Positions 28,171-37,901 of a stretch of 64,000 bases of DNA are shown in pieces. The position numbers and the translations under genes are program-made. Source of the stretch: Croceibacterium_B sp963783195 (lineage in GTDB: Bacteria > Pseudomonadota > Alphaproteobacteria > Sphingomonadales > Sphingomonadaceae); assembly GCA_963783195.1 (NCBI GenBank), contig CAWAMV010000004.1, positions 1,860,001-1,924,000 on the forward strand, written 5' to 3'. The notes beneath the pieces were generated by a model. It ran no database searches. It was not told where the DNA came from and saw nothing but the letters and a program-made list of their open reading frames with translations. Position 1 is the first letter of the stretch. Every line of letters starts with the position of its first letter.

Positions 28171-29213
28171 TCGATCCGCCTTCGAAAACCCTTCGCCTGC
28201 GCCTGGATCGCGAGGCGCTGGCCGCCAACTGGCGGGCGCTCGACGCGATGTCAGGGGCGGCATCCGCCGGCGCGGCGGTCAAGGCCGACGGTTACGGCCT
28301 CGGCGCCGAGCGCGTCGTGCCGGCGCTGCGTGGGGCCGGCTGCCGCACGTTCTATGTCGCGCACTGGAGCGAGGTGGCGCCCGTGCTGCGCCACGCGCCG
28401 GCACGCGAGATCGCGGTATTGCACGGCCCCCTTTCGCCCGCGGACGTGGCCTTCGCACGGGAGACCGGGGTGCGGCCGGTCATCAACAGCCTGCATCAGG
28501 CGGCGCTATGGCTCGACGGCGGGGGTGGGGCCTGCGACCTGATGCTCGACACCGGCATCAATCGGCTCGGCCTGAGTGTCGGTGACATCGGGGACGAACT
28601 TGTCCGCAAGCTCGCGGTCGGAACGCTGATGTCCCATCTCGCCTCCGCCGACGAAGACAGCCTTCAGAACGAAGAGCAACGTTTGCGCTTCGATGAGCTG
28701 GCGCAGCATGTTCGGCACAAGGGCCGCAGCCTCGCCAACAGCGCGGGTATCGCTCTGGGCAGCCGCTATCACTACGAACTGACGCGCCCGGGGCTGGCAC
28801 TCTACGGTGGTGTTCCGCGCCCCGAACTGGCGGGCGCCGTCGCGCAAGTTGCGTTTCCCCAGGCAGCCGTGATCCAGCTGCGTGACCTCCAGCCAGGCGA
28901 TAAGGTCGGTTACAACGCGACATGGGTTGCGACGCGCCCGACCCGCGCCGCCACAGTGTCGCTCGGTTACGCCGACGGCTTCCTGCGCTGCTGGGGAGGG
29001 CATGGAGCGCTTTCGTTTGAAGGCGGGCGACTGCCGCTCCTGGGCAAGGTTTCGATGGACATGGTGGTGGTGGACTGCACCGAGGCCACGAATATTCGCG
29101 AGGGCGACTTCCTCGACTTACCCTATTCCCTTCCACAAGCATCTGAAAACTCAGGCCTTTCTCAGTACGAGTTGTTGACGCTGATAGGGCACCGTTATCT
29201 TTTCGCAGAATAG
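28167..29213 (+). CDS. alr: Alanine racemase
   Basis: PLP enzyme making D-alanine for peptidoglycan. It has 348 residues from ATG 28167, overlapping the transporter stop. The PLP lysine is Lys39 in AAVKADGYGLGAE; LDTGINRLGL, the LANSAGIALG segment, GYNATWVA and GKVSMDMVVVDCT follow the family order. A catabolic role coupled to the upstream transporter is possible, but it may be the only alr here, so a wall role is the simpler reading. Confidence 0.94.
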   Translation: MIDPPSKTLRLRLDREALAANWRALDAMSGAASAGAAVKADGYGLGAERVVPALRGAGCRTFYVAHWSEVAPVLRHAPAREIAVLHGPLSPADVAFARETGVRPVINSLHQAALWLDGGGGACDLMLDTGINRLGLSVGDIGDELVRKLAVGTLMSHLASADEDSLQNEEQRLRFDELAQHVRHKGRSLANSAGIALGSRYHYELTRPGLALYGGVPRPELAGAVAQVAFPQAAVIQLRDLQPGDKVGYNATWVATRPTRAATVSLGYADGFLRCWGGHGALSFEGGRLPLLGKVSMDMVVVDCTEATNIREGDFLDLPYSLPQASENSGLSQYELLTLIGHRYLFAE

Positions 29214-29226
29214 GCATCCCTCGATG

Positions 29227-29237
29227 TTGCACTGCAA
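29227..29237. promoter_or_regulatory. Palindrome TTGCACTGCAA upstream of phaR, possible PhaR operator
   Basis: A perfect 11-base inverted repeat (TTGCA-C-TGCAA) 49 bases before the chosen phaR start, followed by another GCAAA at 29243-29247. PhaR proteins are known to bind TGC-rich repeats and to control their own gene; the assignment here is by pattern. Confidence 0.35.
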
Positions 29238-29286
29238 ACGTCGCAAATGTTAAAGTAGCTTGGACCAACAGCAACAAGGATGGGTC

Positions 29287-29841
29287 GTGGCCACTGCGCA
29301 ACCGCAGGCTGATGAGCCTGTCATCGTCAAGAAGTACGCCAATCGGCGTCTCTACAACACGCGAAGCTCGAGCTACATCACGCTTGACGATCTTGCGCGC
29401 ATGACCCGCGACGGGACCGACTTCGTCGTGCTCGATGCCAAGACGGGCTCCGACATCACGCACCAGATCCTGACGCAGATCATCATGGAAGAAGAATCGA
29501 GCGGCGAACAGATGCTGCCGATCAGCTTCCTGCGTCAGCTTATCTCGATGTACGGCAATTCCATGCAGGCGATGATGCCGCAGTATCTCGAAGCATCGAT
29601 GACAAACTTCCGCGACAACCAGGAAAAGCTTCAGGACGCGTGGAAGGCCAGCCTGGGGCCGGATGCCTTCTCCAAGATGGCGGAAACCAACATGGCCATG
29701 TTCAAGGCCGCGGCAGGCGCCTTCATGCCCAAGGGGGCCGCGAAGGAACAAAAACCGGAGAGCACCCAGAACGTCGATATCGAGGATCTGAAGGCCCAGC
29801 TCGCGGCCATGCAGAAGCAGCTCGACGAACTCGGCAAGTAG
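29287..29841 (+). CDS. phaR: Polyhydroxyalkanoate synthesis repressor PhaR
   Basis: A regulator that senses PHB granules and represses phasin and pha genes. The N-terminal DNA-binding segment is VIVKKYANRRLYNTRSSSY with DLARMTRDGTDFVVLDAKTG; then come the PHB-accumulation domain (ISFLRQLISMYGNSMQAMM) and a C-terminal coiled coil (DIEDLKAQLAAMQKQLDEL). I prefer GTG 29287, with AAGGA at 29276-29280, to the TTG at 29260; this gives 184 residues. No phaC, phaP or phaZ lies in the window. Confidence 0.9.
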   Translation: MATAQPQADEPVIVKKYANRRLYNTRSSSYITLDDLARMTRDGTDFVVLDAKTGSDITHQILTQIIMEEESSGEQMLPISFLRQLISMYGNSMQAMMPQYLEASMTNFRDNQEKLQDAWKASLGPDAFSKMAETNMAMFKAAAGAFMPKGAAKEQKPESTQNVDIEDLKAQLAAMQKQLDELGK

Positions 29842-29961
29842 CCACTATCGCGGTCAGGGCATGTGGCGGGTCGACGACACCGCCCATTTCCAAAAGGTCT
29901 CTCGACTTCGCTTGACGGGAGCGGCTAGGGGCGCTGCATCAATCAGCAGTTGGAAATTTCC

Positions 29962-31503
29962 GTGACCGCCATTCGCCACGCTTTGTCCATCAAGCGCGAG
30001 GACGACTTCGCGCAATGGTACCAGGAAGTCGTCGCCGCCGCCGACATGGCCGAGGAATCGGGCGTGCGCGGCTGCATGGTCATCAAGCCGTGGGGCTTCG
30101 GCATCTGGGAGCGCATGCAGGCGCTGATGGATCGCCGGATCAAACAGGCAGGCGTACAAAACGCCTATTTCCCGCTGTTCATTCCGCTCGGCAACTTCGT
30201 GCGCGAGGCCGAACACGTCGAAGGCTTCGCCAAGGAAATGGCGGTCGTCACGCACCACCGCTTGATCGCCGATGGCAAGGGCGGGCTGATCCCCGATCCC
30301 GAGGCAAAGCTCGAAGAACCGCTGATCGTCCGTCCCACCTCGGAAACGATCATTGGCGATGCGATGAGCCGCTGGATCCAGTCGTGGCGCGATCTTCCGC
30401 TCCTGCTGAACCAGTGGGCCAACGTGGTGCGCTGGGAAATGCGCACGCGGATGTTCCTGCGCACCAGCGAGTTCCTCTGGCAGGAAGGCCATACCGCACA
30501 CGCTGACCGCGACGACGCGATGGCCGAGACGCTGCGCGCACTCGAAATGTACCGCGCGTTCGCCGAAGAAGACGTGGCGATGCCGGTCATCGTCGGTGAA
30601 AAGCCGGCGAACGAGCGTTTTCCCGGCGCTGTATCGACCTTCTCGATCGAGGCGATGATGCAGGACGGCAAGGCGCTGCAGGCCGGTACCAGCCATTACC
30701 TTGGCACCAGCTTCGCCGAGGCGGCGAACATTCGTTACCAGGACCGTGAGGGTGCGCAGCAGCTTTGCCATACTACCAGCTGGGGCGTCTCGACCCGCAT
30801 GGTCGGCGGCATGATCATGACCCATGGCGATGACGACGGGCTCCGCGTCCCGTCTGCGCTGGCCCCGTTCCAGGTCGTCATCTTGCCGATGCTGCGCGAG
30901 GATGATGGCGACGCCGCGATCCTCGAATATTGTGCGGGCCTGCGCGCAGCATTGCTGCAGCAGAACGCCTTCGGTGAACCGCTGCGCGTGCTGCTCGACA
31001 GCAAGCCCGGCAAGACCTCTGCCAAGCGCTGGGACTGGGTGCGCAAGGGCGCGCCAATCATCGTCGAGGTCGGTCCGCGGGACATGGACAACGGCAAGGT
31101 GGCCGTGCTGCGCCGCGACCGGTTGTGGAACGATGCCGGCAAGTCCGATTTCGCCTTCACTGCCAAGGATGACTTCACGAGCCAAGCCGCGGCCATTCTG
31201 GAAGAGATCCAGCAGGTCCTGTTTGACCAGGCCGCCGAGCGCCGCGCGGCGAACATCGTGCGCAATATCGACAGCATGGAGGCGCTCGACGCCTTCTTCG
31301 CCCCCGACAAGCGCTACCCGGGCTGGGCGGAGGTCCAGTGGTCGCGGCCTGAAGGCGAGAAGCTCGACAAGGTGGTCGAGCAGTTGAAGGCGCGCAAGCT
31401 CACCTTCCGCAACATCCCGCTCGATGCCGAGCCGGCGAACGGCACCTGCCTTTTCACCGGCGAGCCGGCAGTCGAGCGGATCTACGTCGCACGGGCTTAC
31501 TGA
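29962..31503 (+). CDS. proS: Prolyl-tRNA synthetase, archaeal/eukaryotic-like type
   Basis: Class II synthetase charging tRNA-Pro. The 513 residues lack the YbaK-like editing insertion of the long bacterial type and show the class II motifs: CMVIKPWGFGIWERMQ, LIVRPTSETIIGDAMSRW, RWEMRTRMFLRTSEFLWQEGH, then the anticodon-binding region (PFQVVILPML) and the C-terminal zinc-type domain. GTG 29962 (TAIRHALSIKRED) is the likely start, with TTGGAA upstream; TTG 29950 is the alternative. Confidence 0.93.
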   Translation: MTAIRHALSIKREDDFAQWYQEVVAAADMAEESGVRGCMVIKPWGFGIWERMQALMDRRIKQAGVQNAYFPLFIPLGNFVREAEHVEGFAKEMAVVTHHRLIADGKGGLIPDPEAKLEEPLIVRPTSETIIGDAMSRWIQSWRDLPLLLNQWANVVRWEMRTRMFLRTSEFLWQEGHTAHADRDDAMAETLRALEMYRAFAEEDVAMPVIVGEKPANERFPGAVSTFSIEAMMQDGKALQAGTSHYLGTSFAEAANIRYQDREGAQQLCHTTSWGVSTRMVGGMIMTHGDDDGLRVPSALAPFQVVILPMLREDDGDAAILEYCAGLRAALLQQNAFGEPLRVLLDSKPGKTSAKRWDWVRKGAPIIVEVGPRDMDNGKVAVLRRDRLWNDAGKSDFAFTAKDDFTSQAAAILEEIQQVLFDQAAERRAANIVRNIDSMEALDAFFAPDKRYPGWAEVQWSRPEGEKLDKVVEQLKARKLTFRNIPLDAEPANGTCLFTGEPAVERIYVARAY

Positions 31504-31524
31504 GGCGCCGGCCGCGGGGCGGGA

Positions 31525-33546
31525 TTACTCTCCGCCGGCCAGTGTGCGCTTCAGCGCCTCTGCGCTGACCGGGCGGCCGAGGAAATCCTCGATCATCTCG
31601 GCCGAGGGCTTGCTCCCACCGGGGCCGAGTACCAGCGTGCGATAGGCTTGCGCCGTCGCCTTGTCGCGCAAGCCTGCCTGCTGGAAGCGCGAGAACAGGT
31701 CGGCCGCGATCACCCGCGACCAGCCATAAGTGTAGTAGCCCGCCGAATACCCGTTGAGATGGCCGAAAGCTGCCTCGGAATGGGTATCCACCGGGATCGG
31801 GTAGGGCGCGTAGGCGCCGGCGTATTGCTTGTAGGCCGCGCTGATCCCCTCCGCTGACGGGTCTTCCGGCGCGCCCTGGTGGAAGCGCAGCGACGCGTTG
31901 GAATAGCCGAGCTGGGTAGCTTCGGAGATGCCCTGTCCGAAATAGCGGGCGTCGTTCATCCGCTTGACCAGGTCACGCGGGATGACCTCCCCCTTCTCGT
32001 TGCGGGCGAACTTGGCGAGCGTGTCGTAATCGTAGACCCACTCTTCCAGCATCTGTGACGGGGCCTCGGTGAAGTCGCGCTCGTTGGCGACGCCGCTGAT
32101 GCCCATCCAGCGCTGCTTGCCGCCGAGAATCGAGTGAATGAGGTGGCCGAATTCGTGGAGGAAGGTCTCCACCTGTCCGTGTTCCATCAGGCCGGTTTCA
32201 TAACCGCCCTTGGGCAGGTTCATGGTCAGCACCGAAACGGGCAGTGTGTCGCCCGCGATGCCCTTGCGCAGACCGATGTGGTTGGCGTGCTTGAACTTGC
32301 CTTCGCGGGGATGCGAATCGAGATAGAACTGGCCGAGCACCTTGCCATCGTCGACGATCTCGAAGCTTTCGACGTCGGGATGCCAGACCGGCGTATTCCA
32401 CGGGCGGATCTCGAAACCGAACAGGTCTTCGGTCAACTCGAAGATACCCTGCCGCACGTTGTCGAACGTGAAATACTGGCGCACTTCCTGCGAATCGAGG
32501 TTGAAGCGCGTCTTGAGCGCGTGCTGCCTGGCAATGCCGGCGTTAAACGCGTTCAGCGTCTGGCCGGGACGGATCTCGGCCAACGACTGGTTGTAGATTG
32601 CCAGGTCCTTCGCGACCGCCGGGGCGGCTGCCTGCGCGAGGTCGGCCATATGTGCCTCGACCTGCTCCGGGGTGTTGAGCATCCGGTTCTCGAGCAGCAG
32701 GGTGGCATAATCGGGGCGGCCAAGCAGTTCCGCAAGTTCCTGACGCTTGCTGAAGATCTGCCCCAGCAGCGCGCTGTTCTGCGGATAGGCGCGCGACAGA
32801 TAAACCCGCGCCAGCCTCTCGCGCAGCGCGTCGTCCTGGGCATAGGACATCACGGGCTGGAAATCGGGCGTGTCGGTGGTGATCGTCACCAAGCCGTCGG
32901 CTCCCGGCTCGTGGCTGTCGATCCAGTCCTGCGGCAGGCCGGCCAATTCTGCGGGCAGCGCCTTCACCTCGCCGCGGCCGTTGGCGATGTTCTGGTCGAA
33001 CTCGCTGCCCAGCTTTGTCAGCTCTGCCTGCAGCGCCTTGACCCGCTCGCGCTTGGCGTCGTCGAGACCGACGCCGCTGCGGTCGTAATCCGCCAGGGTG
33101 CGCTGCAGGTAGTACTGGGTGGCAGCGTCCTCGCCCGATGCGTCGATCGCTTTCAAGCGGTCGTAGACCGGGCGCGAGAGGCCGAGCGCAGTGCCGATCT
33201 TGTCGATCCGCGAATAGCAATCGATGCCCGCCTTGCGCTTTTCTGGGGTGTCGGCCGACTGGCTGTAGCTGTAGAATTCCGCCCCGGTGGAATACGACAG
33301 GGCGGAGATTTCGTCGAACGCCTTGAGAGTGCGGGCGACCGTGTAGGGGCCCTTTTGCGTTTCCAGTGCAGCGACGCGACGGTTGATCTCGTCGACCATG
33401 CGGTCGCATCGCTGGCCCAGCGCGGCGGCGTCGGGTGCGTCGGCGGCGAGATTGCCCACAAAAGCTCCTGCTGTCTGGTCCTGCGCCGTGACCGGCGTCG
33501 AAAGGGTGGATGCGGCGAGCAACGCGCCGGCGAGCAATCGGTTCAT
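31525..33546 (-). CDS. Exported M3-family zinc metallopeptidase
   Basis: A 673-residue peptidase of the thimet oligopeptidase/dipeptidyl carboxypeptidase family. A signal peptide (LLAGALLAASTLSTPVTAQ) places it in the periplasm. The helical body ends in the catalytic site FLHEFGHLIHS (HExxH), with the conserved third ligand region ASQMLEEWVYD downstream and a GYSAGYYTYGWSRVIAADLF segment near the end. It probably degrades oligopeptides. It is convergent with proS (21 bases) and divergent from rnr. Confidence 0.9.
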   Translation of the reverse strand: MNRLLAGALLAASTLSTPVTAQDQTAGAFVGNLAADAPDAAALGQRCDRMVDEINRRVAALETQKGPYTVARTLKAFDEISALSYSTGAEFYSYSQSADTPEKRKAGIDCYSRIDKIGTALGLSRPVYDRLKAIDASGEDAATQYYLQRTLADYDRSGVGLDDAKRERVKALQAELTKLGSEFDQNIANGRGEVKALPAELAGLPQDWIDSHEPGADGLVTITTDTPDFQPVMSYAQDDALRERLARVYLSRAYPQNSALLGQIFSKRQELAELLGRPDYATLLLENRMLNTPEQVEAHMADLAQAAAPAVAKDLAIYNQSLAEIRPGQTLNAFNAGIARQHALKTRFNLDSQEVRQYFTFDNVRQGIFELTEDLFGFEIRPWNTPVWHPDVESFEIVDDGKVLGQFYLDSHPREGKFKHANHIGLRKGIAGDTLPVSVLTMNLPKGGYETGLMEHGQVETFLHEFGHLIHSILGGKQRWMGISGVANERDFTEAPSQMLEEWVYDYDTLAKFARNEKGEVIPRDLVKRMNDARYFGQGISEATQLGYSNASLRFHQGAPEDPSAEGISAAYKQYAGAYAPYPIPVDTHSEAAFGHLNGYSAGYYTYGWSRVIAADLFSRFQQAGLRDKATAQAYRTLVLGPGGSKPSAEMIEDFLGRPVSAEALKRTLAGGE

Positions 33547-33688
33547 TTCTGGATCGTTCCCAAGGCCAGCATGGATTTGTAACCGGTGCCATTAGAAACC
33601 GGAAAGCGATTTGCCAAATCTGCCGGTCGAGCCGAGTCGCCCGCTCGTCGGGTTGCGTCCTCGCGAAGGCGGGACCATATGGCTCGGC

Positions 33689-35983
33689 ATGTCGAAACCG
33701 CGCAAGCCGCAGGGACTGCCTTCGCGCGAGCAGGTCCTCGAATTCATCCGAAACAGCGACGGTCCGGCCGGCAAGCGAGAGATCGCGCGCGAGTTCGGTC
33801 TCAAGGGTCAGGAGAAGATCGCGCTCAAGAAGCTGCTTGGCGACATGGCCGAGGAGGGGCTGATTGACGGAAAGAGAACCGCCTATCACCGCATGGGCGG
33901 CCTGCCCAAGGTAACCGTGCTTCGCGTGGTCGAGATCGAGGATGGCGAGCCGATCGCTATTCCCGACGCCTGGCAGCCCGACGATGCGACGCCACCGCCG
34001 CGGGTGCGGATCGTCGAGAGCAAGAAGGGCGGGGCGCTGCGCAAGGGGGACAGGGTTCTCGCGCGCACCGAGGAAGCGGGCCGCGGTTACCGCGCGCACC
34101 CGATCAAGAAGCTACCGAACGCGGCGGAATCGCTTCTCGGCGTCGTCGAGCAGGACAAGGCGGGCGGATACTGGCTTGCCCCGGTCGACAAGCGCATCCG
34201 CAACTCGACCCAGATCAAGGACCTCGGAGAGGCAGAGGTCGGCAACCTGGTGCTCGCCGAGCCGACCGGGCGGGGCGCGAAATCCGGCGTGCGCGTTCTC
34301 GAGGTGCTGGGCGATCCCCTCGCGCCCAAGAGCTTCAGCCTCATCGCGATCCACAAGTACGGCATCCCCTTCATTTTTCCCGAAGCCGCGCTGGACGAGG
34401 CGGAACTGGCGGCCAAGCTGCCGCTGAGCGAGGACAAGCGCGAGGACCTGCGTCACCTGCCGATCGTGGCGATCGACCCCGCCGACGCGCGCGACCACGA
34501 CGACGCGATCTGGGCCGAACCAGACGGCGAGGGCGGCCATCGCGCGCTCGTCGCCATTGCCGACGTCAGTTTTTACGTGCGTCCCAATGACGGAACAGGC
34601 GGCGGCGCGCTCGATCGCGAAGCGAGGAAGCGCGGCAACTCGGTCTATTTCCCCGATCGGGTCGTGCCGATGCTGCCGGAAATCCTCAGCGCGGACGTCT
34701 GCTCGCTGGGCGAGGGCGAGGATCGCGCGGCGATGGCCTGCCACCTGCACATCGATTCGGGCGGCAACATCAAGAGTTTCCGCTTCACCCGCGCGCTGGT
34801 TCGCATCTCCGAGGTCATCGCCTACGAGGACGCACAGGCGCGTGTCGATGGCCGCGGCGAAGAGAAGGAATTGCGCAACCTGTGGGCATGCTGGAACCTG
34901 CTCCACACCGCGCGAGAGAACCGCGACCCGCTCGATCTCGACCTGCCCGAGCGCCGCGTGGTGCTCGACGAGGAGGGCAAGATCGCCGAGGTCGCCGTGC
35001 GCGAGCGCCTCGATGCGCACCGGGTGGTCGAGGACTTCATGATCGCCGCCAACGTCGCCGCGGCCAAGGCGCTGGAGAGCAAGGCCAGCCCGGTGGTCTA
35101 TCGCGTCCACGAACCGCCCACGCGCGAGAAGCTGCTGGCGCTGAAGGACTACTTCAAGTCGATCGGCCAGAGCCTCGCACTGGGCCAGGTCATCACGCCC
35201 GGCCTCTTCAACCGCATGATCAAGGACGTGGGCGATCCGGCGGAAAAGGCGTTGGTCATGGAAGCGGTGCTGCGCAGCCAGACGCAGGCCTATTACGGCC
35301 CGCAGAACGCCGGGCACTTCGGCCTGGCGCTGGGCAGCTACGCGCACTTCACGTCGCCCATTCGGCGCTATTCGGACCTGCTGGTCCACCGCGCGCTGGT
35401 CGATGCGTTTCACCTCGAGCAGCCGAAGCCGAAGGCAAAGCTGCCGGAGGGAAGCGGCCTTTCCGAGCAGGACCGCGCCGACCTCGGCAAGGTCAGCGAG
35501 GCGATCAGCCAGACCGAGCGCCGCGCCATGGAGGCGGAACGCGACACCATCGACCGCTATGTTGCGGCATGGCTGGCCGGCAAGGTGGGCGAGGTGTTCG
35601 ACACGCGCATTACCGGCGTGCAGAGCTTCGGCTTCTTCGCCACGATCCAGGGCTTCGGCGGCGACGGGCTGGTACCTGTCTCGACCCTCGGTAACGATTA
35701 CTACAAGTACGATGAGGGCGCGCGGGCGCTCGTGGGCGACAAGACCGGCGAGACGTTCACCGTCGGTCAGACCCTCAAGCTGCGCCTCGCGGAAGCCAAT
35801 CCGCTGACGGGCGCACTGAAGTTCGAGCTGCCGGAGGGCAAGGGCGCCGCGGTGGAGCCGCGCGGCAATCGGCCCGAGCCCAAGAAGAAAGATCGGGCGA
35901 GCCATTCCCAGGGCAAACAGAAGCACGCCCAGGGCAAGCGCGGGCGCCCGGGCAACATCCGGCACCAGGGCAAGAAAAAGTAG
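33689..35983 (+). CDS. rnr: Ribonuclease R
   Basis: Processive 3'-5' exoribonuclease that can unwind structured RNA. The 764 residues begin at ATG 33689 (SKPRKPQGLPSREQVLEF). They have an N-terminal winged helix, cold-shock domains, the RNB catalytic core with the acidic cluster DPADARDHDDAIWAE, the SYAHFTSPIRRYSDLLVHR motif, an S1 domain (GEVFDTRITGVQSFGFF), and a basic low-complexity tail rich in Lys and Gln. Longer starts from 33611 are rejected because the added residues are not family-like. Confidence 0.95.
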   Translation: MSKPRKPQGLPSREQVLEFIRNSDGPAGKREIAREFGLKGQEKIALKKLLGDMAEEGLIDGKRTAYHRMGGLPKVTVLRVVEIEDGEPIAIPDAWQPDDATPPPRVRIVESKKGGALRKGDRVLARTEEAGRGYRAHPIKKLPNAAESLLGVVEQDKAGGYWLAPVDKRIRNSTQIKDLGEAEVGNLVLAEPTGRGAKSGVRVLEVLGDPLAPKSFSLIAIHKYGIPFIFPEAALDEAELAAKLPLSEDKREDLRHLPIVAIDPADARDHDDAIWAEPDGEGGHRALVAIADVSFYVRPNDGTGGGALDREARKRGNSVYFPDRVVPMLPEILSADVCSLGEGEDRAAMACHLHIDSGGNIKSFRFTRALVRISEVIAYEDAQARVDGRGEEKELRNLWACWNLLHTARENRDPLDLDLPERRVVLDEEGKIAEVAVRERLDAHRVVEDFMIAANVAAAKALESKASPVVYRVHEPPTREKLLALKDYFKSIGQSLALGQVITPGLFNRMIKDVGDPAEKALVMEAVLRSQTQAYYGPQNAGHFGLALGSYAHFTSPIRRYSDLLVHRALVDAFHLEQPKPKAKLPEGSGLSEQDRADLGKVSEAISQTERRAMEAERDTIDRYVAAWLAGKVGEVFDTRITGVQSFGFFATIQGFGGDGLVPVSTLGNDYYKYDEGARALVGDKTGETFTVGQTLKLRLAEANPLTGALKFELPEGKGAAVEPRGNRPEPKKKDRASHSQGKQKHAQGKRGRPGNIRHQGKKK

Positions 35984-36002
35984 CTCCCCCGGAGCCGGAG
36001 CG

Positions 36003-36455
36003 TCAGCTCAGCTCGTCGATCCGCTCTTCGCCCAGTCCACCGGGCACAATGAACAGCGGGCAGTGCAAGGTGCCCGAGTGGGCCGAGAAGTGCGTCACAA
36101 GCGGGCCCGGGGTGCCTTCCGCGGCGGCGCCCAGCACCAGCGCGGCGACCTCGGGGTGGCTTTCAAGGTATTCGTTGATCACCGCCACGCCCTCGCCAAC
36201 GCGAACGGCGATCTGCGGCATCTTGCCGCTTTCGGAAAACAGTTCGCCCGCCGCGGCGCTGGCCAGGACCTCGGCCCGGTCGTGCGCCTCCTCCTCGATC
36301 GTGGCCTGCACGCCGCCGAAGGCATTGAATTGCTGGCGCGGAACGAGAGCGACGATGTGAACCGAGCCGGCGGTGTCGGCCGCACGGCGCGCGGCAAAGC
36401 GCAGTGCCAGCTTGGCCTCTTCGGTTTCGTCGATGATTGCCAGATAGACCCGCAT
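36003..36455 (-). CDS. Universal stress protein (UspA-like)
   Basis: A 150-residue UspA-fold protein starting at ATG 36455 (RVYLAIIDETEEAKLALRF). The C-terminal half (EVAALVLGAAAEG, THFSAHSGTLHCPLFIVPG) is the region that forms the nucleotide site; the strict G2xG9xG(S/T) motif is only partly kept, so ATP binding is uncertain. The upstream in-frame extension to 36581 is rejected. It converges on rnr and is divergent from pdhC. Confidence 0.85.
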   Translation of the reverse strand: MRVYLAIIDETEEAKLALRFAARRAADTAGSVHIVALVPRQQFNAFGGVQATIEEEAHDRAEVLASAAAGELFSESGKMPQIAVRVGEGVAVINEYLESHPEVAALVLGAAAEGTPGPLVTHFSAHSGTLHCPLFIVPGGLGEERIDELS

Positions 36456-36583
36456 GTTCTCTCGTCCCCCGTGCGCAGGATATCCGCCGAAACCGTCAGG
36501 CGCGCAAGAACCTTGCCCCAAACGCGTGAATTCGCCAGAGGTCTTGCCGAACGAGACCCGATAGCAGGACCAGCGCCACACCC

Positions 36584-37873
36584 ATGCCGATCGCCATCAA
36601 GATGCCCGCCCTTTCCCCCACGATGGAGGAGGGCACGCTCGCCCGCTGGCTGGTCAAGGTTGGCGATACCGTCAGCGCTGGCGATATCATGGCAGAGATC
36701 GAGACCGACAAGGCGACGATGGAGTTCGAGGCGGTCGACGAAGGCACGATTGCCGACATCGCCGTGGCAGAGGGTACCGAGGGCGTGAAGGTCGGCACCG
36801 TCATCGCAACGCTCGCCGAAGAAGGCGAGGATCCCGCCAGCGTGAAGCCCGCCGGCGACGAAGCGGAACCCGCGCCAGCTCCGGCGGCCAAGGAAGAGCC
36901 CGTCGCCCCAGCCAAAGCCACGACCGCAAACGCGCCAGCTTCGCCCCCGGCGGCCCCGGCTGCCGCTGGCGCGACAGGTGGGGACAGGGTCATCGCCTCG
37001 CCGCTCGCCAAGCGGATCGCCGCGGACAAGGGCATCGACCTTGCGACCTTGAAGGGAAGCGGCCCCAATGGCCGCATCGTCAAGGCCGACGTCGAGGGCG
37101 CGCAGGCTGGCGCCGCGGCGCCGGCACCGTCGGCAGCCGCTCCGGCACCTACCGCGGCCCCGGCCGAGGCGCAGGACTTCGGCATTCCGCACGAGGTCGA
37201 GAAGCTCAGCGGCATGCGCAAGACCATCGCGCGCCGGCTGACCGAATCGAAGCAGCAGATCCCGCACATCTACCTGACGGTCGATATCCGGCTGGACGCG
37301 CTCCTCAAGCTGCGGGCAGAGATCAACGACGCTCTGGCCAGCCAGGGCGTGAAGGTCAGCGTCAACGACATGCTGATCAAGGCGCTCGCCAAGTCGCTGC
37401 TCGCGGTACCGGCCTGCAACGTGCAGTTCGGCGGCGACACCTTGCTCAGGTTCAGCCGCGCGGACATCTCGGTCGCGGTGTCGATCGAGGGCGGTCTGAT
37501 CACTCCGATCATCGTGGATGCCGGCAGCAAATCGGTTTCGGCCATCAGCTCCGAGATGAAGGACCTGGCCGGCCGTGCGCGCGAGGGCAAGTTGCAGCCG
37601 AGCGAATACCAGGGCGGCACCGCCAGCATTTCCAACATGGGCATGTTCGGCATCAAGCAGTTCGAGGCGGTGATCAACCCGCCGCAGGCGATGATCATGG
37701 CCATCGGCGCGGGCGAGAAGCGGCCCTACGTGGTCGACGGCGCGCTCGACGTCGCCACCGTGATGAGCGCCACCGGCAGCTTCGACCACCGCGCCATCGA
37801 CGGCGCCGACGGGGCCGAGCTGATGAAGGTCTTCAAGGAGCTGTGCGAGAAGCCGCTGGGCCTGGTGGCTTGA
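36584..37873 (+). CDS. pdhC: Pyruvate dehydrogenase E2, dihydrolipoyl acetyltransferase
   Basis: Acetyltransferase core of the pyruvate dehydrogenase complex. The 429 residues hold one lipoyl domain with lysine in EIETDKATMEFEAVDEG (near 40-56), an Ala/Pro linker, a peripheral-subunit-binding domain (ASPLAKRIAADKGIDL) and the catalytic domain, ending with the active-site segment GSFDHRAIDGADGAEL. The ETDKATMEFE form points to pyruvate rather than 2-oxoglutarate dehydrogenase. lpdA (E3) is 1.4 kb downstream; the E1 genes are not in the window. Confidence 0.93.
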   Translation: MPIAIKMPALSPTMEEGTLARWLVKVGDTVSAGDIMAEIETDKATMEFEAVDEGTIADIAVAEGTEGVKVGTVIATLAEEGEDPASVKPAGDEAEPAPAPAAKEEPVAPAKATTANAPASPPAAPAAAGATGGDRVIASPLAKRIAADKGIDLATLKGSGPNGRIVKADVEGAQAGAAAPAPSAAAPAPTAAPAEAQDFGIPHEVEKLSGMRKTIARRLTESKQQIPHIYLTVDIRLDALLKLRAEINDALASQGVKVSVNDMLIKALAKSLLAVPACNVQFGGDTLLRFSRADISVAVSIEGGLITPIIVDAGSKSVSAISSEMKDLAGRAREGKLQPSEYQGGTASISNMGMFGIKQFEAVINPPQAMIMAIGAGEKRPYVVDGALDVATVMSATGSFDHRAIDGADGAELMKVFKELCEKPLGLVA

Positions 37874-37901
37874 GCGCGGGTTGCCCCCAGAGCGACAGAA
37901 G

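Noticed and set aside
29912..29935. TTGACG upstream of proS as a promoter
   Set aside because: No acceptable -10 at 16-18 bases; evidence too thin.
34112..35965. 617-codon minus-strand frame opposite rnr
   Set aside because: Shadow of RNase R; composition is typical antisense (Arg/Ala/Leu/Gln-rich) with no domain.
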